A DNA stretch of 64,000 nucleotides from Sphingobacterium thalpophilum (GCF_901482695.1 NZ_LR590484.1:5022001-5086000), one strand, 5' to 3'; positions 33,594 through 42,758 are shown, counted from the first letter of the stretch. Numbers and translations are program-made. Notes: generated from the sequence alone by a model not told the origin.

Positions 33594-35657
33594 ATGTCAA
33601 AAATATGTTGCAGTACAGATAATCGTCTGGAACTTACCAAAAAAAATGATCACGGACATCAATACGACACTGAGAGAGGGCAGCTATGCTGTCATCCCTC
33701 AGAAAGCGTCGCTAAAGGAGCGGGCATCCGGGAAGAAGATCACAGCCATGACCACGGTCACGGACATGAGCATAGTCATGAGACGGCGGGCTCGTCGGCT
33801 TTCCGTCTTTTTGTACAGCCAGCGATTTCGCTGATCCTGCTTCTTGCAGCCATTGGGCTTGACAACTATTTCAGGCAGGACTGGTTTGCGGGATGGGTCA
33901 GGCTACTATGGTATGTGGTAGCGTATATTCCTGTCGGTCTACCGGTCATTAAAGAAGCGGCAGACAGCATACGTTCAAAAGACTTGTTCTCCGAGTTTTT
34001 ATTGATGACCTTGGCCACGATTGGCGCATTTGCAATCGGCGAATATCCTGAGGCTGTGGCCGTCATGCTGTTTTACGCTGTCGGGGAGACCTTTCAGACG
34101 CTCGCGGTGTCAAGAGCGAAACGCAACATCAAAATGTTGCTGGATCAGCGTCCCGACAAAGTAACCGTACTGCAGGACGGCAAATTGATAACCAAACCTG
34201 CTGAGCAAGCTGTCATAGGCGATGTGCTGCAGCTAAAGCCGGGTGAAAAGCTGGCGCTGGATGCTGAACTGCTTTCAGAAAGTGCCTCTTTCAATACAGC
34301 CGCCCTCACGGGGGAAAGTAAACCGGACACCAAGCGGAAAGGGGAAACCGTCCTGGCAGGTATGATCAACTTAACTGTCGTCTGCCAAGTCAGGGTGACG
34401 ACAGCCTATAGTGACAGTAAGCTCAGTAAAATACTCAAACTGGTACAGGATGCTGCATCGCAAAAAGCACCTACGGAATTGTTTATTCGAAAATTCTCGA
34501 AAATATATACACCTATCGTTGTTTACCTGGCGATAGCAATTGCCTTAATGCCTGCATTTTTCGTTAATGACTATGTCTTTAGTGACTGGCTGTACCGGGC
34601 TTTGGTATTTCTGGTGATTTCCTGTCCATGTGCCCTGGTTATCTCGATTCCCCTGGGCTATTTTGGGGGAATAGGGGCCGCCAGCAAAAATGGCATTCTA
34701 TTTAAAGGCTCCAATTTTCTGGATGCACTGGCCAAAGTACAACATGTGGTGATGGATAAAACCGGTACTTTGACAGCAGGGGTTTTTAATATTCAGGAGT
34801 TATTCATCAGCAACGAATACGACCGGGATCAGATACTTGGTCTCGTCAACGCACTTGAAAGCCAGAGCACACATCCCATTGCAACGGCCATCCGTAACTA
34901 CTGGGGTGAACCTGATGCCCAGATCCGGGTGCACAATGTGGAAGAAATTCCGGGACATGGTCTTCGTGCATTCGCCAATGGTAAAGAACTATTGGTCGGC
35001 AATTTTAAACTACTGGACCGATACAATATCAGCTATGATCTGGCCACCCAAAAAATCGCTTCGACAGTTGTGGCAATTGCTTATGACCGGCGCTATGCAG
35101 GATATGTGACTATCGCAGATAGTGTCAAGACCGACGCTGCGGACGCGGTAAGTAAGCTGCATAAACTCGGTGTGCATACAACCATGCTCAGCGGCGACAA
35201 AAGCCTGGTCGTGCGGCAAGTGGCAGACCAGCTGCAAATTAACAGTGCTTATGGAGACCTATTGCCCGAGGATAAAGTCAACAAAGTAAAGGACATCAGA
35301 ACGGAACGGGGGCTTGTTGCCTTTGTGGGAGACGGCGTAAATGACGCGCCTGTACTGGCGTGGAGTGACGTGGGGATCGCCATGGGAGGATTGGGCAGCG
35401 ACGCCGCCATAGAAACTGCTGATGTTGTCATACAGGACGATATGCCTTCCAAAATTCCGATGGCTATCCAAATTGGCAGGCAGACCAAAAGAATCGTGCT
35501 ACAGAATATCGTCCTGGCATTTGGCGTAAAGGCAGTGGTGCTGATTTTGGGAGCAGGTGGGCTGGCCACGATGTGGGAAGCGGTGTTTGCAGATGTCGGT
35601 GTGGCACTCCTGGCAATCCTGAACGCCGTTCGGATACAACGTATGAGGTTTGACTAG
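33594..35657 (+). CDS. zntA: Zn2+/Cd2+/Pb2+-exporting P1B-type ATPase
   Basis: The 687-residue protein shows the metal-site CPC (Cys344-Pro345-Cys346), the phosphorylated Asp388 in DKTGTLT, TGES in the actuator and GDGVNDAPVLAWSDVGIAMG in the hinge. In place of a heavy-metal-associated domain the N-terminus has CC pairs and a His-rich stretch (HSHDHGHGHEHSHE), a common replacement in Bacteroidota zinc pumps. It pumps divalent metals out of the cytoplasm using ATP. It is preceded by a Fur-type regulator and a candidate operator. Confidence 0.92.
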   Translation: MSKICCSTDNRLELTKKNDHGHQYDTERGQLCCHPSESVAKGAGIREEDHSHDHGHGHEHSHETAGSSAFRLFVQPAISLILLLAAIGLDNYFRQDWFAGWVRLLWYVVAYIPVGLPVIKEAADSIRSKDLFSEFLLMTLATIGAFAIGEYPEAVAVMLFYAVGETFQTLAVSRAKRNIKMLLDQRPDKVTVLQDGKLITKPAEQAVIGDVLQLKPGEKLALDAELLSESASFNTAALTGESKPDTKRKGETVLAGMINLTVVCQVRVTTAYSDSKLSKILKLVQDAASQKAPTELFIRKFSKIYTPIVVYLAIAIALMPAFFVNDYVFSDWLYRALVFLVISCPCALVISIPLGYFGGIGAASKNGILFKGSNFLDALAKVQHVVMDKTGTLTAGVFNIQELFISNEYDRDQILGLVNALESQSTHPIATAIRNYWGEPDAQIRVHNVEEIPGHGLRAFANGKELLVGNFKLLDRYNISYDLATQKIASTVVAIAYDRRYAGYVTIADSVKTDAADAVSKLHKLGVHTTMLSGDKSLVVRQVADQLQINSAYGDLLPEDKVNKVKDIRTERGLVAFVGDGVNDAPVLAWSDVGIAMGGLGSDAAIETADVVIQDDMPSKIPMAIQIGRQTKRIVLQNIVLAFGVKAVVLILGAGGLATMWEAVFADVGVALLAILNAVRIQRMRFD

Positions 35658-35838
35658 AACGTGATCATACAGCTGTTGGCCTATTTTTACACGTAAGTAA
35701 ACAGCCCGTTTGCCGACAACGTAGAACATCACGCCCAGTAGAGGCTGGATTAATTATAATTTGCGTAACTTAGTATCTTAACGGTATAGGGAAGCAGTTA
35801 AGACGATCCCTTCGCGGAAATTTGTTAATAGGAGAAAG

Positions 35839-36291
35839 ATGATCGAAGGTTTATACGAAACACATGTACAGGTAAGTAACCTGGAGAATGCAGTAAAATT
35901 TTATACAGAGGTTTTGGGGCTGGAGCTCGCCCATTATGATGACACCCGGCCCATCGCTTTTTTATGGATCGGGGAAAACAAGAAAGCAATGCTCGGATTG
36001 TGGGAACAAAAAGAGCATCTGCAGAAAAGGCACTTCGCTTTTCATTGTAGCAAGTCATTTATCCTGGACTCAGCCAACCAGTTTTTACAATCCAACGGCT
36101 TAGAAGCTTATAATTTTTTGAAGGACGGCACGAATAAGCCGATGGTTTTTGCGTGGATGCCGGCTTTGGCTCTTTATTTTGACGATCCGGATGGCAATCA
36201 GCTTGAGTTTATCCATATATTGGACGGTCAGGGGCAGCCACAGCTTGGTGTGATCAGCTATGAGGAATGGAAAGCTTTGCACAGTAAGTAA
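35839..36291 (+). CDS. VOC-family (glyoxalase-like) protein
   Basis: The 150-residue protein has the paired beta-alpha-beta-beta-beta units of the vicinal-oxygen-chelate fold: VQVSNLENAVKFYTEVLGLEL at the start and ALALYFDDPDGNQLEFIHIL near the end. Metal ligands would be His9 and Glu in QLEF. Members include glyoxalases, dioxygenases and fosfomycin-modifying enzymes; nothing here picks one. AGGAGAAAG lies just before the ATG, and the gene stands 56 bases before the methyltransferase. Confidence 0.85.
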   Translation: MIEGLYETHVQVSNLENAVKFYTEVLGLELAHYDDTRPIAFLWIGENKKAMLGLWEQKEHLQKRHFAFHCSKSFILDSANQFLQSNGLEAYNFLKDGTNKPMVFAWMPALALYFDDPDGNQLEFIHILDGQGQPQLGVISYEEWKALHSK

Positions 36292-36347
36292 CAGCTGCCC
36301 GATTTGCGCCATGCTTAAGTAGATTTAACAGCACTTATAAATCTCAG

Positions 36348-37145
36348 ATGGAAGAAAATTATATAGAGATAAACCGTCAGTCCTGGAATACGAAAACAGA
36401 GATTCATCTGCGGTCAGAGTTTTATGATGTCGACGGATTTCTTGCGGGGAAAAGTTCGCTAAATGAAGTTGAAAGACAATTGCTGAGCGATATAAACGGC
36501 AAATCAGTCTTGCATCTGCAGTGCCACTTTGGTCTGGATTCGATTTCGCTGAATAGGCTGGGAGCAGAAGTAACAGCGGTAGACCTGTCGGATGTCGCCA
36601 TAGAGCGGGCAAAGCAGCTGGCACAGGAAGCCGGTGCGGAAGTTCGGTTTATATGCTGCGACATATATGATCTACCCTGTTACTTGAATGAGCGGTTTGA
36701 TATTGTCTTCACCAGCTATGGTGTGATCGGCTGGTTACCCGATCTCGACAAGTGGGCTAACCTGATCTCCAGATTTCTGAAGCCCAATGGAAGGCTGATA
36801 TTCGTGGAGTTTCACCCTGTGGTATGGATGTTTGACGATAGTTTTGATAAGATATCCTACAGATATTTTAATGCAGGCCCCATTGTAACTTATGAAACAG
36901 GCACTTATGCAGAAAGAACTGCAGATATATCGCTCAAAACGGTGGGCTGGAACCATAGTCTAAGCGAGGTGATCACTAGTCTGATCACGAATGGACTGCT
37001 AATAAAGTCTTTTGAAGAGTACGATTATTCGCCCTACGACTGCTTCAACAACACAGTCGAACAAGAACCTAAAAAATATAGGATCAAGCATTTGGACGAT
37101 AAAATTCCGATGGTCTATGCTATTATGGCGTTAAAGGAGGGATAA
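36348..37145 (+). CDS. Class I SAM-dependent methyltransferase
   Basis: The 265-residue protein has SAM-binding motif I around residues 63-75 (KSVLHLQCHFGLDS), the acidic residue after beta-2 (VTAVDLSDVAIERAK) and motif IV (FDIVFTSYGVIGWL). Substrate is unknown. The C-terminal half is polar and may form the acceptor-binding lid. No signal peptide, so cytoplasmic. It follows the VOC gene by 56 bases in the same direction. Confidence 0.85.
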   Translation: MEENYIEINRQSWNTKTEIHLRSEFYDVDGFLAGKSSLNEVERQLLSDINGKSVLHLQCHFGLDSISLNRLGAEVTAVDLSDVAIERAKQLAQEAGAEVRFICCDIYDLPCYLNERFDIVFTSYGVIGWLPDLDKWANLISRFLKPNGRLIFVEFHPVVWMFDDSFDKISYRYFNAGPIVTYETGTYAERTADISLKTVGWNHSLSEVITSLITNGLLIKSFEEYDYSPYDCFNNTVEQEPKKYRIKHLDDKIPMVYAIMALKEG

Positions 37146-37299
37146 ATTTAATCTTTTGCAAATTCGTCCGCTTTCTGACAGGCGACCAATAAGAAAATAT
37201 ACTGTGCCGCTGATATCAGATGCTACTCGGACTTTGGTGATGGTTCTTACCATTCGGCCGAATAGACAAAATAAAAGGGAAAGCAATTATGTCGCCAAG

Positions 37300-37884
37300 C
37301 TAAGAATTTTTCTGTGGTGTATAGGTAAGCAAAACCACACCATCTGAGAATACCTTGTGATCTGTAAGTGCGAAATGAAAAAGTTCAAAATCCTCGGGGA
37401 ATAGAGAATACCCTTTACCAATAGCTACAGGTACTATAACTAATTGCACCTCATCAATGAGTTCAGCTCTCAATAACGATTGTGCCAAGGAAATACTACC
37501 CCACATAATCATGTTTTTTCCCTCGTTTTTATGTTTTATAGATCTGACAAAAGTAATAGCGTCATCCGGAACGAGTCTAATGTTTTCATGACGGCCCCAA
37601 TGTACCTCTTGTAATGAGCTGGAAAAAACGATTTTTGGAATATCGTTCATTGCCTCTGCGATCTTGCCATCATCCCCTCCGGCCTCCGGCCAATAGGCGC
37701 TAAACATGCTATAGGTTTCTTTTCCAAGAAGAATCAGATCGATACTTTCCATAAGTTTTTCCTGATGTGGTGTTATTTCATTACCTATACTATTATAAGT
37801 TCCATCAAAAAAACCAGTGGTTTTGTCCCTATCTGCACAAAAACCATCTAGCGATATAAATTGTTGTAGAATAAGCTTTTTCAT
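37300..37884 (-). CDS. Dihydrofolate reductase-fold protein (RibD C-terminal-like)
   Basis: The 194-residue protein has the DHFR-like reductase fold of the RibD C-terminal family: LQQFISLDGFCADRD at the N-terminus, SIDLILLGKETYSMFSAYWP and NMIMWGSISLAQSLLRAELIDEV for the NADPH-binding region. Such stand-alone proteins are usually annotated as dihydrofolate reductase family but rarely have proven folate activity. It is convergent with the methyltransferase gene and divergent from the epimerase gene. Confidence 0.87.
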   Translation of the reverse strand: MKKLILQQFISLDGFCADRDKTTGFFDGTYNSIGNEITPHQEKLMESIDLILLGKETYSMFSAYWPEAGGDDGKIAEAMNDIPKIVFSSSLQEVHWGRHENIRLVPDDAITFVRSIKHKNEGKNMIMWGSISLAQSLLRAELIDEVQLVIVPVAIGKGYSLFPEDFELFHFALTDHKVFSDGVVLLTYTPQKNS

Positions 37885-38027
37885 AATTTAATTTTAAATC
37901 GTCATTCGCTGTAGGCACACACGGTCTCAAAGACATTAATCTGTTCTCTTATTTTAATGCATAAAATTAAAAAGACTTTGGATTATTGGAGTTTTCCTAT
38001 GACAAGAAATAGAATGAAAAAAGGTAA

Positions 38028-38048
38028 TGTAACAGAGATTGTGTTACA
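38028..38048. promoter_or_regulatory. TGTAACA-n7-TGTTACA dyad, candidate operator
   Basis: A 7-base inverted repeat with a 7-base centre lies between the divergent reductase and epimerase genes, 74 bases before the epimerase ATG. The size and spacing resemble a dimeric repressor site. The regulator is unknown. Confidence 0.4.
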
Positions 38049-38121
38049 ACTTCCGTTGATTCAGATACGCTGCTTTTAGGCTGGTTACTGAACTTTGTAT
38101 AATAATTTAAAGCAGCAAGAT

Positions 38122-39069
38122 ATGCAAACGATATTAGGAGCTAACGGTCAGATTGGCGAAGAGCTCGCCAGAGAACTTAGAAGAAATTTTACTTCTTCTA
38201 TACGAATTGTTAGCAGGAATGCGAAAAAAGTAAATGACACGGACGAGATTTTTTCTGCGGATCTGTCCATTCGTGAAAAAGCGGTTGAAGCGGTAAAAGG
38301 CAGTGAAATTGCCTATTTCACATTGGGGCTTCCCATCAGTTCGGATCTCTGGGAGAAACAGTTTTCACTGATCCTACGTCATGTCATTGATGCCTGCAAG
38401 ATCAACCATACCAAACTCGTATTCTTTGACAATACGTATATGTATCCCCAGGATGATCACGTATTGACAGAAGAAACCGCTTTTGACCCTGTGGGAAGAA
38501 AGGGAAGGGTCAGAAGGAAAATGGCCGAAATGGTGTTGAAAGAAATTGAATCCGGCGGACTTGAAGCGGTGATCTGTCGTGCTCCTGAATTTTACGGTCC
38601 GGGCAAAACGCAGAGTATTACCAATACCTTGATTTTTAACAATATCAAAGAAGGTAGCAAGCTGAAGGTTCCATTGAGCGCAAATAAGAAAAGAAGCCTG
38701 ATCTGGACTCCTGACGCGAGCCGGGCTACTGCTTTGATTGGAAATACCCCTGACGCATTTGGTCAGACATGGCACCTGCCGGTCGATAAAAGCCATCCTA
38801 CTTATAAAGAGTTTATCCGAATGGCAGCAGGAATCTACGGCAGAGACCTGAAATATTCTGTTGTCCGAAAACTGATGTTCAAAATAGGCTCACTTTTCAA
38901 TAAAAGCGTAAAGGAACTGCTGGAGCTTCTTCCCCGATATGAACATGACAATCTATTTGACGATTCAAAATTCAGAACGAAATTTCCGGACTTTCAGGTC
39001 ACATCCTATAAGCAGGGAATCAGTATCATCAAAGATGAACAGCTTTCACCTAACAAGATAATTAAGTAA
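38122..39069 (+). CDS. NAD(P)-dependent epimerase/dehydratase-like protein
   Basis: The 315-residue protein starts at ATG 38122, preferred over TTG 38095 since the Rossmann motif follows at once (MQTILGANGQIGEELAREL, GxxGxxG). A Tyr-x3 region is present in FDNTYMYPQDD and the substrate-side helix in AVICRAPEFYGPG, as in atypical short-chain dehydrogenases. Substrate unknown. It is followed after seven bases by an AraC regulator, so the pair is likely one unit. Confidence 0.85.
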   Translation: MQTILGANGQIGEELARELRRNFTSSIRIVSRNAKKVNDTDEIFSADLSIREKAVEAVKGSEIAYFTLGLPISSDLWEKQFSLILRHVIDACKINHTKLVFFDNTYMYPQDDHVLTEETAFDPVGRKGRVRRKMAEMVLKEIESGGLEAVICRAPEFYGPGKTQSITNTLIFNNIKEGSKLKVPLSANKKRSLIWTPDASRATALIGNTPDAFGQTWHLPVDKSHPTYKEFIRMAAGIYGRDLKYSVVRKLMFKIGSLFNKSVKELLELLPRYEHDNLFDDSKFRTKFPDFQVTSYKQGISIIKDEQLSPNKIIK

Positions 39070-39076
39070 ATTAGTC

Positions 39077-40012
39077 ATGTATAAATCCGAAAATCAGCAT
39101 ATGAAAACTCCGGAAAAAGTATCCTCTATAAGTACACTTCATCAATTCTTGGGTTTAAAGAAACCCGCCAACCCGCTGATCAGTGTATTTAATTTCGATG
39201 ATGTTAAGCTGGAACCGGAGACCATACTTGGTGCGATAACCACTGATTTTTATGTCATTGCTTTGAAAAAAGACTGTGCCGGTGGAAAATGCAGATATGG
39301 ACAGCAATATTACGATTTCGATGAAGGTACCATGTATTTTATTGCCCCGCATCAGGTCCTTCAGTTTGATGATATACTGCTTGACAAAGTAAGAGGGTTT
39401 GTCCTGGTGGTACACCCGGATTTCCTGCATGGTTATGGACTGGCATCTCACATAAAAGAATACGGTTATTTTTCTTACACAGCCAATGAAGCTTTGCATC
39501 TTTCTGAGAAGGAAGAGAAAACCATTTTTGATATCATAGCCAATATTGAACAGGAAATTGATTTCAACATGGATTCCTTTACACAGGATCTGCTTGTCTC
39601 TAATCTGGATCTTTTGTTGAAATATTGTGACCGTTATTACAATCGCCAGTTTCTGACCAGAAAAAAAATCAACAGTGACCTTCTTTCCAGGTTGGAGCTT
39701 TTATTGGATGACTATTTCAACAATGATAAATTAACCATTAACGGTATACCTTCAGTTCACTCTATTGCCGACCAATTACACCTGAGTGCCAATTATCTGA
39801 GCGATATGTTAAGGGTGCAAACCGGGCAAACAACGCAGCAGCATATCCAGAACAGGTTGATCGAAAAAGCAAAAGAATTACTGTCGACCACCTCCATGTC
39901 GGTCTCTGAAATTGCCTATCAGCTTGGGTTCGAACATCCGCAATCCTTTCACCGTCTTTTCAAAAGCCGAACATCACTTTCTCCGCTGGAATTCAGGTCA
40001 TCATTAAATTAA
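39077..40012 (+). CDS. AraC-family transcriptional regulator
   Basis: The 311-residue protein has a C-terminal AraC DNA-binding domain (about residues 205-311) with VHSIADQLHLSANYLSDMLR and MSVSEIAYQLGFEHPQSFHRLFKSRTSLSPLEF. The N-terminal 180 residues carry a cupin-like sensor with a Cys/Lys motif (KKDCAGGKCRYGQQYYDFDEG). ATG 39101 (MKTPEKVSS) is an alternative start. Tight linkage to the epimerase gene suggests self-contained regulation; the esterase downstream may be a target as well. Confidence 0.87.
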   Translation: MYKSENQHMKTPEKVSSISTLHQFLGLKKPANPLISVFNFDDVKLEPETILGAITTDFYVIALKKDCAGGKCRYGQQYYDFDEGTMYFIAPHQVLQFDDILLDKVRGFVLVVHPDFLHGYGLASHIKEYGYFSYTANEALHLSEKEEKTIFDIIANIEQEIDFNMDSFTQDLLVSNLDLLLKYCDRYYNRQFLTRKKINSDLLSRLELLLDDYFNNDKLTINGIPSVHSIADQLHLSANYLSDMLRVQTGQTTQQHIQNRLIEKAKELLSTTSMSVSEIAYQLGFEHPQSFHRLFKSRTSLSPLEFRSSLN

Positions 40013-40103
40013 TCAGGTCGCTTTAAAATAAAGTTGAAATACAGAGATCGCTTACTAATTCCTGTAATTAGGCTACTTCCAAATCATCCAATATTGCGAA
40101 CTT

Positions 40104-40205
40104 TCCTCCAATGTTGTTGTTGATGGTCATTGGATAACGGGGCAAAAGCCCTTCAGCTCGAAAGAGATGGCAAAGGTAGTTGTCGAGCAACTGGAAAAAA
40201 TATAA
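40104..40205 (+). pseudogene. Remnant of a DJ-1/PfpI-family gene (C-terminal end only)
   Basis: In the plus frame ending at TAA 40203-40205 the last 33 codons read SSNVVVDGHWITGQKPFSSK and then EMAKVVVEQLEKI. The pattern VVVDG..ITGQ.P is the typical C-terminus of DJ-1/ThiJ/PfpI class I glutamine amidotransferase-like proteins. The frame closes upstream at TAA 40065 with no start, so about 150 or more N-terminal residues are missing. It seems to be a deletion remnant in front of the esterase gene. Confidence 0.65.
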
Positions 40206-40261
40206 ACTTTGATGACCTAAATAAGGTTATTACTCATACGTTAATCATTAAAATTTCAATT

Positions 40262-41245
40262 ATGGCAAACAATATTAAAGCTGAAAACGATCCACAGATC
40301 CTTTCAGGAATCAGAGAATTTTTGAATGGGTTGAATAATAGCGGCGGCAAACCCTTGGAAACACTGACTCCACGGGAAGCCAGACAGGTCTTGGTTGATG
40401 CGCAAAGTTCTGTGGAAGTAGATTATTCAGGAATTATGGAAGAAGAAAGGGAAATTACCCAGGATGGCATCACCGTCAATATCCATATTGTAAAACCTGC
40501 TAATGCCACTACTGAAAACCTTCCGGTATTTATGTTTACGCATGGTGGTGGATGGGTATTGGGCGATTATCCAACCCATAGAAGACTGGTAAGGGATTTA
40601 GTTGTTCATAGCGGAGCGGCAGCAGTTTTTACCGATTACACACCCTCACCAGAAGCGCAATATCCTGTAGCGATCAATCAAATTTATGCAGCTGCAAAAT
40701 GGGTTTCAGAAAACGGGGCCGAAATCGGTGTTGACGGCAAAAATATGGCTGCTGCAGGAAATAGTGTCGGCGGAAATATGACTGCGGTCCTTTGCCTGAT
40801 GGCTAAAGATAAAGGCGGGCCTGAAATAAAATTTCAGTTATTACTGTGGCCCGTAACTGACGCGGATTTTACCCGTGAATCCTGGCAGAAATATGCAGAA
40901 GAACGATTCCTTACCGCTCCATTAATGAAATGGATGTGGGATAATTACCTTCCCGACACCGAGAAACGCAAGGAATATTATGCGACTCCATTCAATGCGC
41001 CTTTGGAAAAGCTTAAAGGGCTTCCACCAGCACTGGTGCAGCTGGCTGAAAACGATATTCTTTTTGATGAAGGATTGGCGTATGCAAGAAAGTTAGATGA
41101 AGCAGGCGTTCCGACTACTATCCAGACTTATAATGGGTTTATCCATGATTATGGCTTGTTGAATCCGCTAGATCATATTGAAGCCGTGAAGTTTTCATCA
41201 GAGCAAGGCGCTCTCGCGCTCAAAAAAGCACTGTTCGGAAAATGA
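40262..41245 (+). CDS. HSL-type alpha/beta hydrolase (carboxylesterase)
   Basis: The 327-residue protein starts at ATG 40262; a longer frame from 40130 would run through the DJ-1 remnant. Hormone-sensitive-lipase signatures are present: oxyanion motif HGGGWVLGD, nucleophile Ser in AAGNSVGGNM, acid in AENDILFDEG and His in GFIHDYG. These hydrolyse short-chain acyl esters. There is no signal peptide. It ends 197 bases before the tRNA-Ser. Confidence 0.88.
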   Translation: MANNIKAENDPQILSGIREFLNGLNNSGGKPLETLTPREARQVLVDAQSSVEVDYSGIMEEEREITQDGITVNIHIVKPANATTENLPVFMFTHGGGWVLGDYPTHRRLVRDLVVHSGAAAVFTDYTPSPEAQYPVAINQIYAAAKWVSENGAEIGVDGKNMAAAGNSVGGNMTAVLCLMAKDKGGPEIKFQLLLWPVTDADFTRESWQKYAEERFLTAPLMKWMWDNYLPDTEKRKEYYATPFNAPLEKLKGLPPALVQLAENDILFDEGLAYARKLDEAGVPTTIQTYNGFIHDYGLLNPLDHIEAVKFSSEQGALALKKALFGK

Positions 41246-41330
41246 TAATGAATAGATTGAAGCCAGATCATTTTGCCACGATTCTGCGACAACTTTCCAA
41301 AAATGCACGAAACTGTGTTTTTATTTCTAT

Positions 41331-41353
41331 GCGGAAAGGAAGGGATTCGAACC
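41331..41353 (-). repeat. Second partial copy of the tRNA-Ser 3' end
   Basis: These 23 bases match positions 41445-41467 of the intact tRNA-Ser (T-arm plus acceptor 3' strand) with a single mismatch, 114 bases away and in the same orientation. The rest of a tRNA is not recognisable. It may be an old attachment-site scar or the relic of a tandem tRNA. Confidence 0.65.
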
Positions 41354-41401
41354 TTGCAGGTTAAAGCGGCTTCCAGAGCGTATTCTATAGTCGTAAAACA
41401 G

Positions 41402-41434
41402 AAATGCCACGAATAGCGATTATTCGTGGCATTT
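41402..41434. terminator. Terminator hairpin after tRNA-Ser
   Basis: AAATGCCACGAATA (41402-41415) pairs perfectly with TATTCGTGGCATTT (41421-41434) over a five-base loop. It starts eight bases after the tRNA CCA end on the minus strand, followed by CTGTTTTACG. A 14-base-pair stem is strong and could also stop transcripts from the esterase side. Confidence 0.75.
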
Positions 41435-41442
41435 GTATCATC

Positions 41443-41533
41443 TGGCGGAAAGGGAGGGATTCGAACCCTCGATACAGTCATCCCGTATACAGTCTTTCCA
41501 GGACTGCTCATTCGACCACTCTGACACCTTTCC
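41443..41533 (-). tRNA. tRNA-Ser (anticodon GGA), CCA encoded
   Basis: The minus strand reads a 7-bp acceptor stem GGAAAGG/CCTTTCC, an anticodon stem CAGTC/GACTG around loop CTGGAAA (anticodon GGA, for UCC/UCU), a long variable arm as in class II serine tRNAs, and the T-loop TTCGAAT. Discriminator G is at 41446 and the encoded CCA at 41443-41445. Confidence 0.95.
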
Positions 41534-41677
41534 GTGTTTCCGTGCACAAATGTAGCAATTTTTTAATTCATTGCAAGGCTGACTAGGTATTTTGCCTTCA
41601 GTTTTTTTATATTGTATTGAGATTAAGCTGATTGTTTTTATTTTTTTTTGAATTAAACTTATTCCTTATTTTTCGGG

Positions 41678-42148
41678 ATGGGAAACGATTATTCTACAAT
41701 CAAAAAGGAGCTCCTCAAAGTTCTTGTGGCACGTACAGAAGAGCGAATCGCTATGATCGACGCTGCGTTGGAGACGGCGCGCGACTCCAGCAATGACGAC
41801 ACAAAAAGTAGTGCCGGAGACAAATATGAGACCTCGCGCGAAATGATCCAGCAGGATATCAACCGCTATCAAAAACAGCTACTGGAAGCAAACAAGGACC
41901 TGCAGCAATTAGCGGCGATCAGTTCAATGCTGGACGAAAACAATGAACATGCCCGCCTGGGCAGTCTCGTTCAAACCAATGCCGGGTTCTATTTTATCGC
42001 GGTCAGCGTAGGTGCGCTAAAAATAGGGGATACCGGTGTTTTCGTGATCTCCCCAGTATCGCCCATCGGACAGATACTCCTGGGAAAGAAAAGAAGGGAT
42101 ACCTTTGTATTCAATAAAAACGAACAGCACATCATCAGCATCTATTAG
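41678..42148 (+). CDS. GreA/GreB C-terminal-like protein
   Basis: The 156-residue protein has an N-terminal coiled-coil-like helical half (about residues 5-85, containing KSSAGDKYETSREMIQQDI) and a small beta domain (about 90-156, ending FVISPVSPIGQILLGKKRRD) like the FKBP-type C-terminal domain of Gre transcript-cleavage factors. Bacteroidota members are, as I recall, often mislabelled 3-oxoacyl-ACP synthase. A role at RNA polymerase is plausible. The acidic tip residues of GreA are not clearly kept, so transcript cleavage is uncertain. Confidence 0.7.
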   Translation: MGNDYSTIKKELLKVLVARTEERIAMIDAALETARDSSNDDTKSSAGDKYETSREMIQQDINRYQKQLLEANKDLQQLAAISSMLDENNEHARLGSLVQTNAGFYFIAVSVGALKIGDTGVFVISPVSPIGQILLGKKRRDTFVFNKNEQHIISIY

Positions 42149-42222
42149 CAGCCTAAAACCGCCGAAAGGAAACAATATCGCCATACAACTGTTCTTATAT
42201 TGAACGCATATAAAATGAAGAA

Positions 42223-42732
42223 ATGAGATTAAACAGTTTACTTTGTGCAGGTTTAGGTGTCCTGCTGGCTACGCAGGCGTGTCGGTCTCCGGAATCGGAC
42301 GATAAACTACAGTCTACCATCGAAGCAGCTTTGGCGGACAACCAAGGTATAGAAGTGGATGTCGAGGAAGGAAATGTCACGCTGGACGGACAGATTGGAT
42401 CAGATTCTTTAAAACAGTTGATCGAAGATAAGGTGAAACAGGCTGGTGGTACAGATATTAAGTCCATCCATAATAATATTATGGTCAACCTGCCTGAACC
42501 GGAAGACGCCCGCGAAAAGTATCATGAGATCGTGGAAGGAGCAGTCGACTCGACGTTGACCAGAGATGTCAACCGTGTGCTGGAAGAGTTCCCCACGATA
42601 ACCGCGCAGGTAAAGGACGGTGTTATCATCGCAACGGGCAACATTGAAAAAGCGAAATTAGATACACTCCGCAAAAAGCTTGAACACATCAAACCTAAGA
42701 GCATTGATATGAAAGGGGTAACCAGCCGATAG
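42223..42732 (+). CDS. BON-domain lipoprotein
   Basis: This 169-residue protein has a lipobox ATQAC (Cys20) and two BON domains, about residues 28-90 (EVDVEEGNVTLDGQI) and 105-165 (VKDGVIIATGNIEKAKLDTL). BON domains bind membranes or phospholipids and occur in osmotic-stress proteins. It is probably attached to the inner leaflet of the outer membrane. It is convergent with tcdA across a shared terminator. Confidence 0.85.
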   Translation: MRLNSLLCAGLGVLLATQACRSPESDDKLQSTIEAALADNQGIEVDVEEGNVTLDGQIGSDSLKQLIEDKVKQAGGTDIKSIHNNIMVNLPEPEDAREKYHEIVEGAVDSTLTRDVNRVLEEFPTITAQVKDGVIIATGNIEKAKLDTLRKKLEHIKPKSIDMKGVTSR

Positions 42733-42758
42733 GACATCCGCTGACAACAACTCAAAAT

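Noticed and set aside
40130..40261. Upstream extension of the esterase reading frame
   Set aside because: The extra 44 residues are read through the DJ-1 remnant in another frame. ATG 40262 gives a normal N-terminus.
41331..41445. Second complete tRNA
   Set aside because: Only the T-arm and acceptor 3' strand match; anticodon arm and 5' acceptor strand are missing.
41173..41586. Short open frames on both strands around the tRNA
   Set aside because: They run through the tRNA-Ser gene and its terminator hairpin and have no independent coding support.
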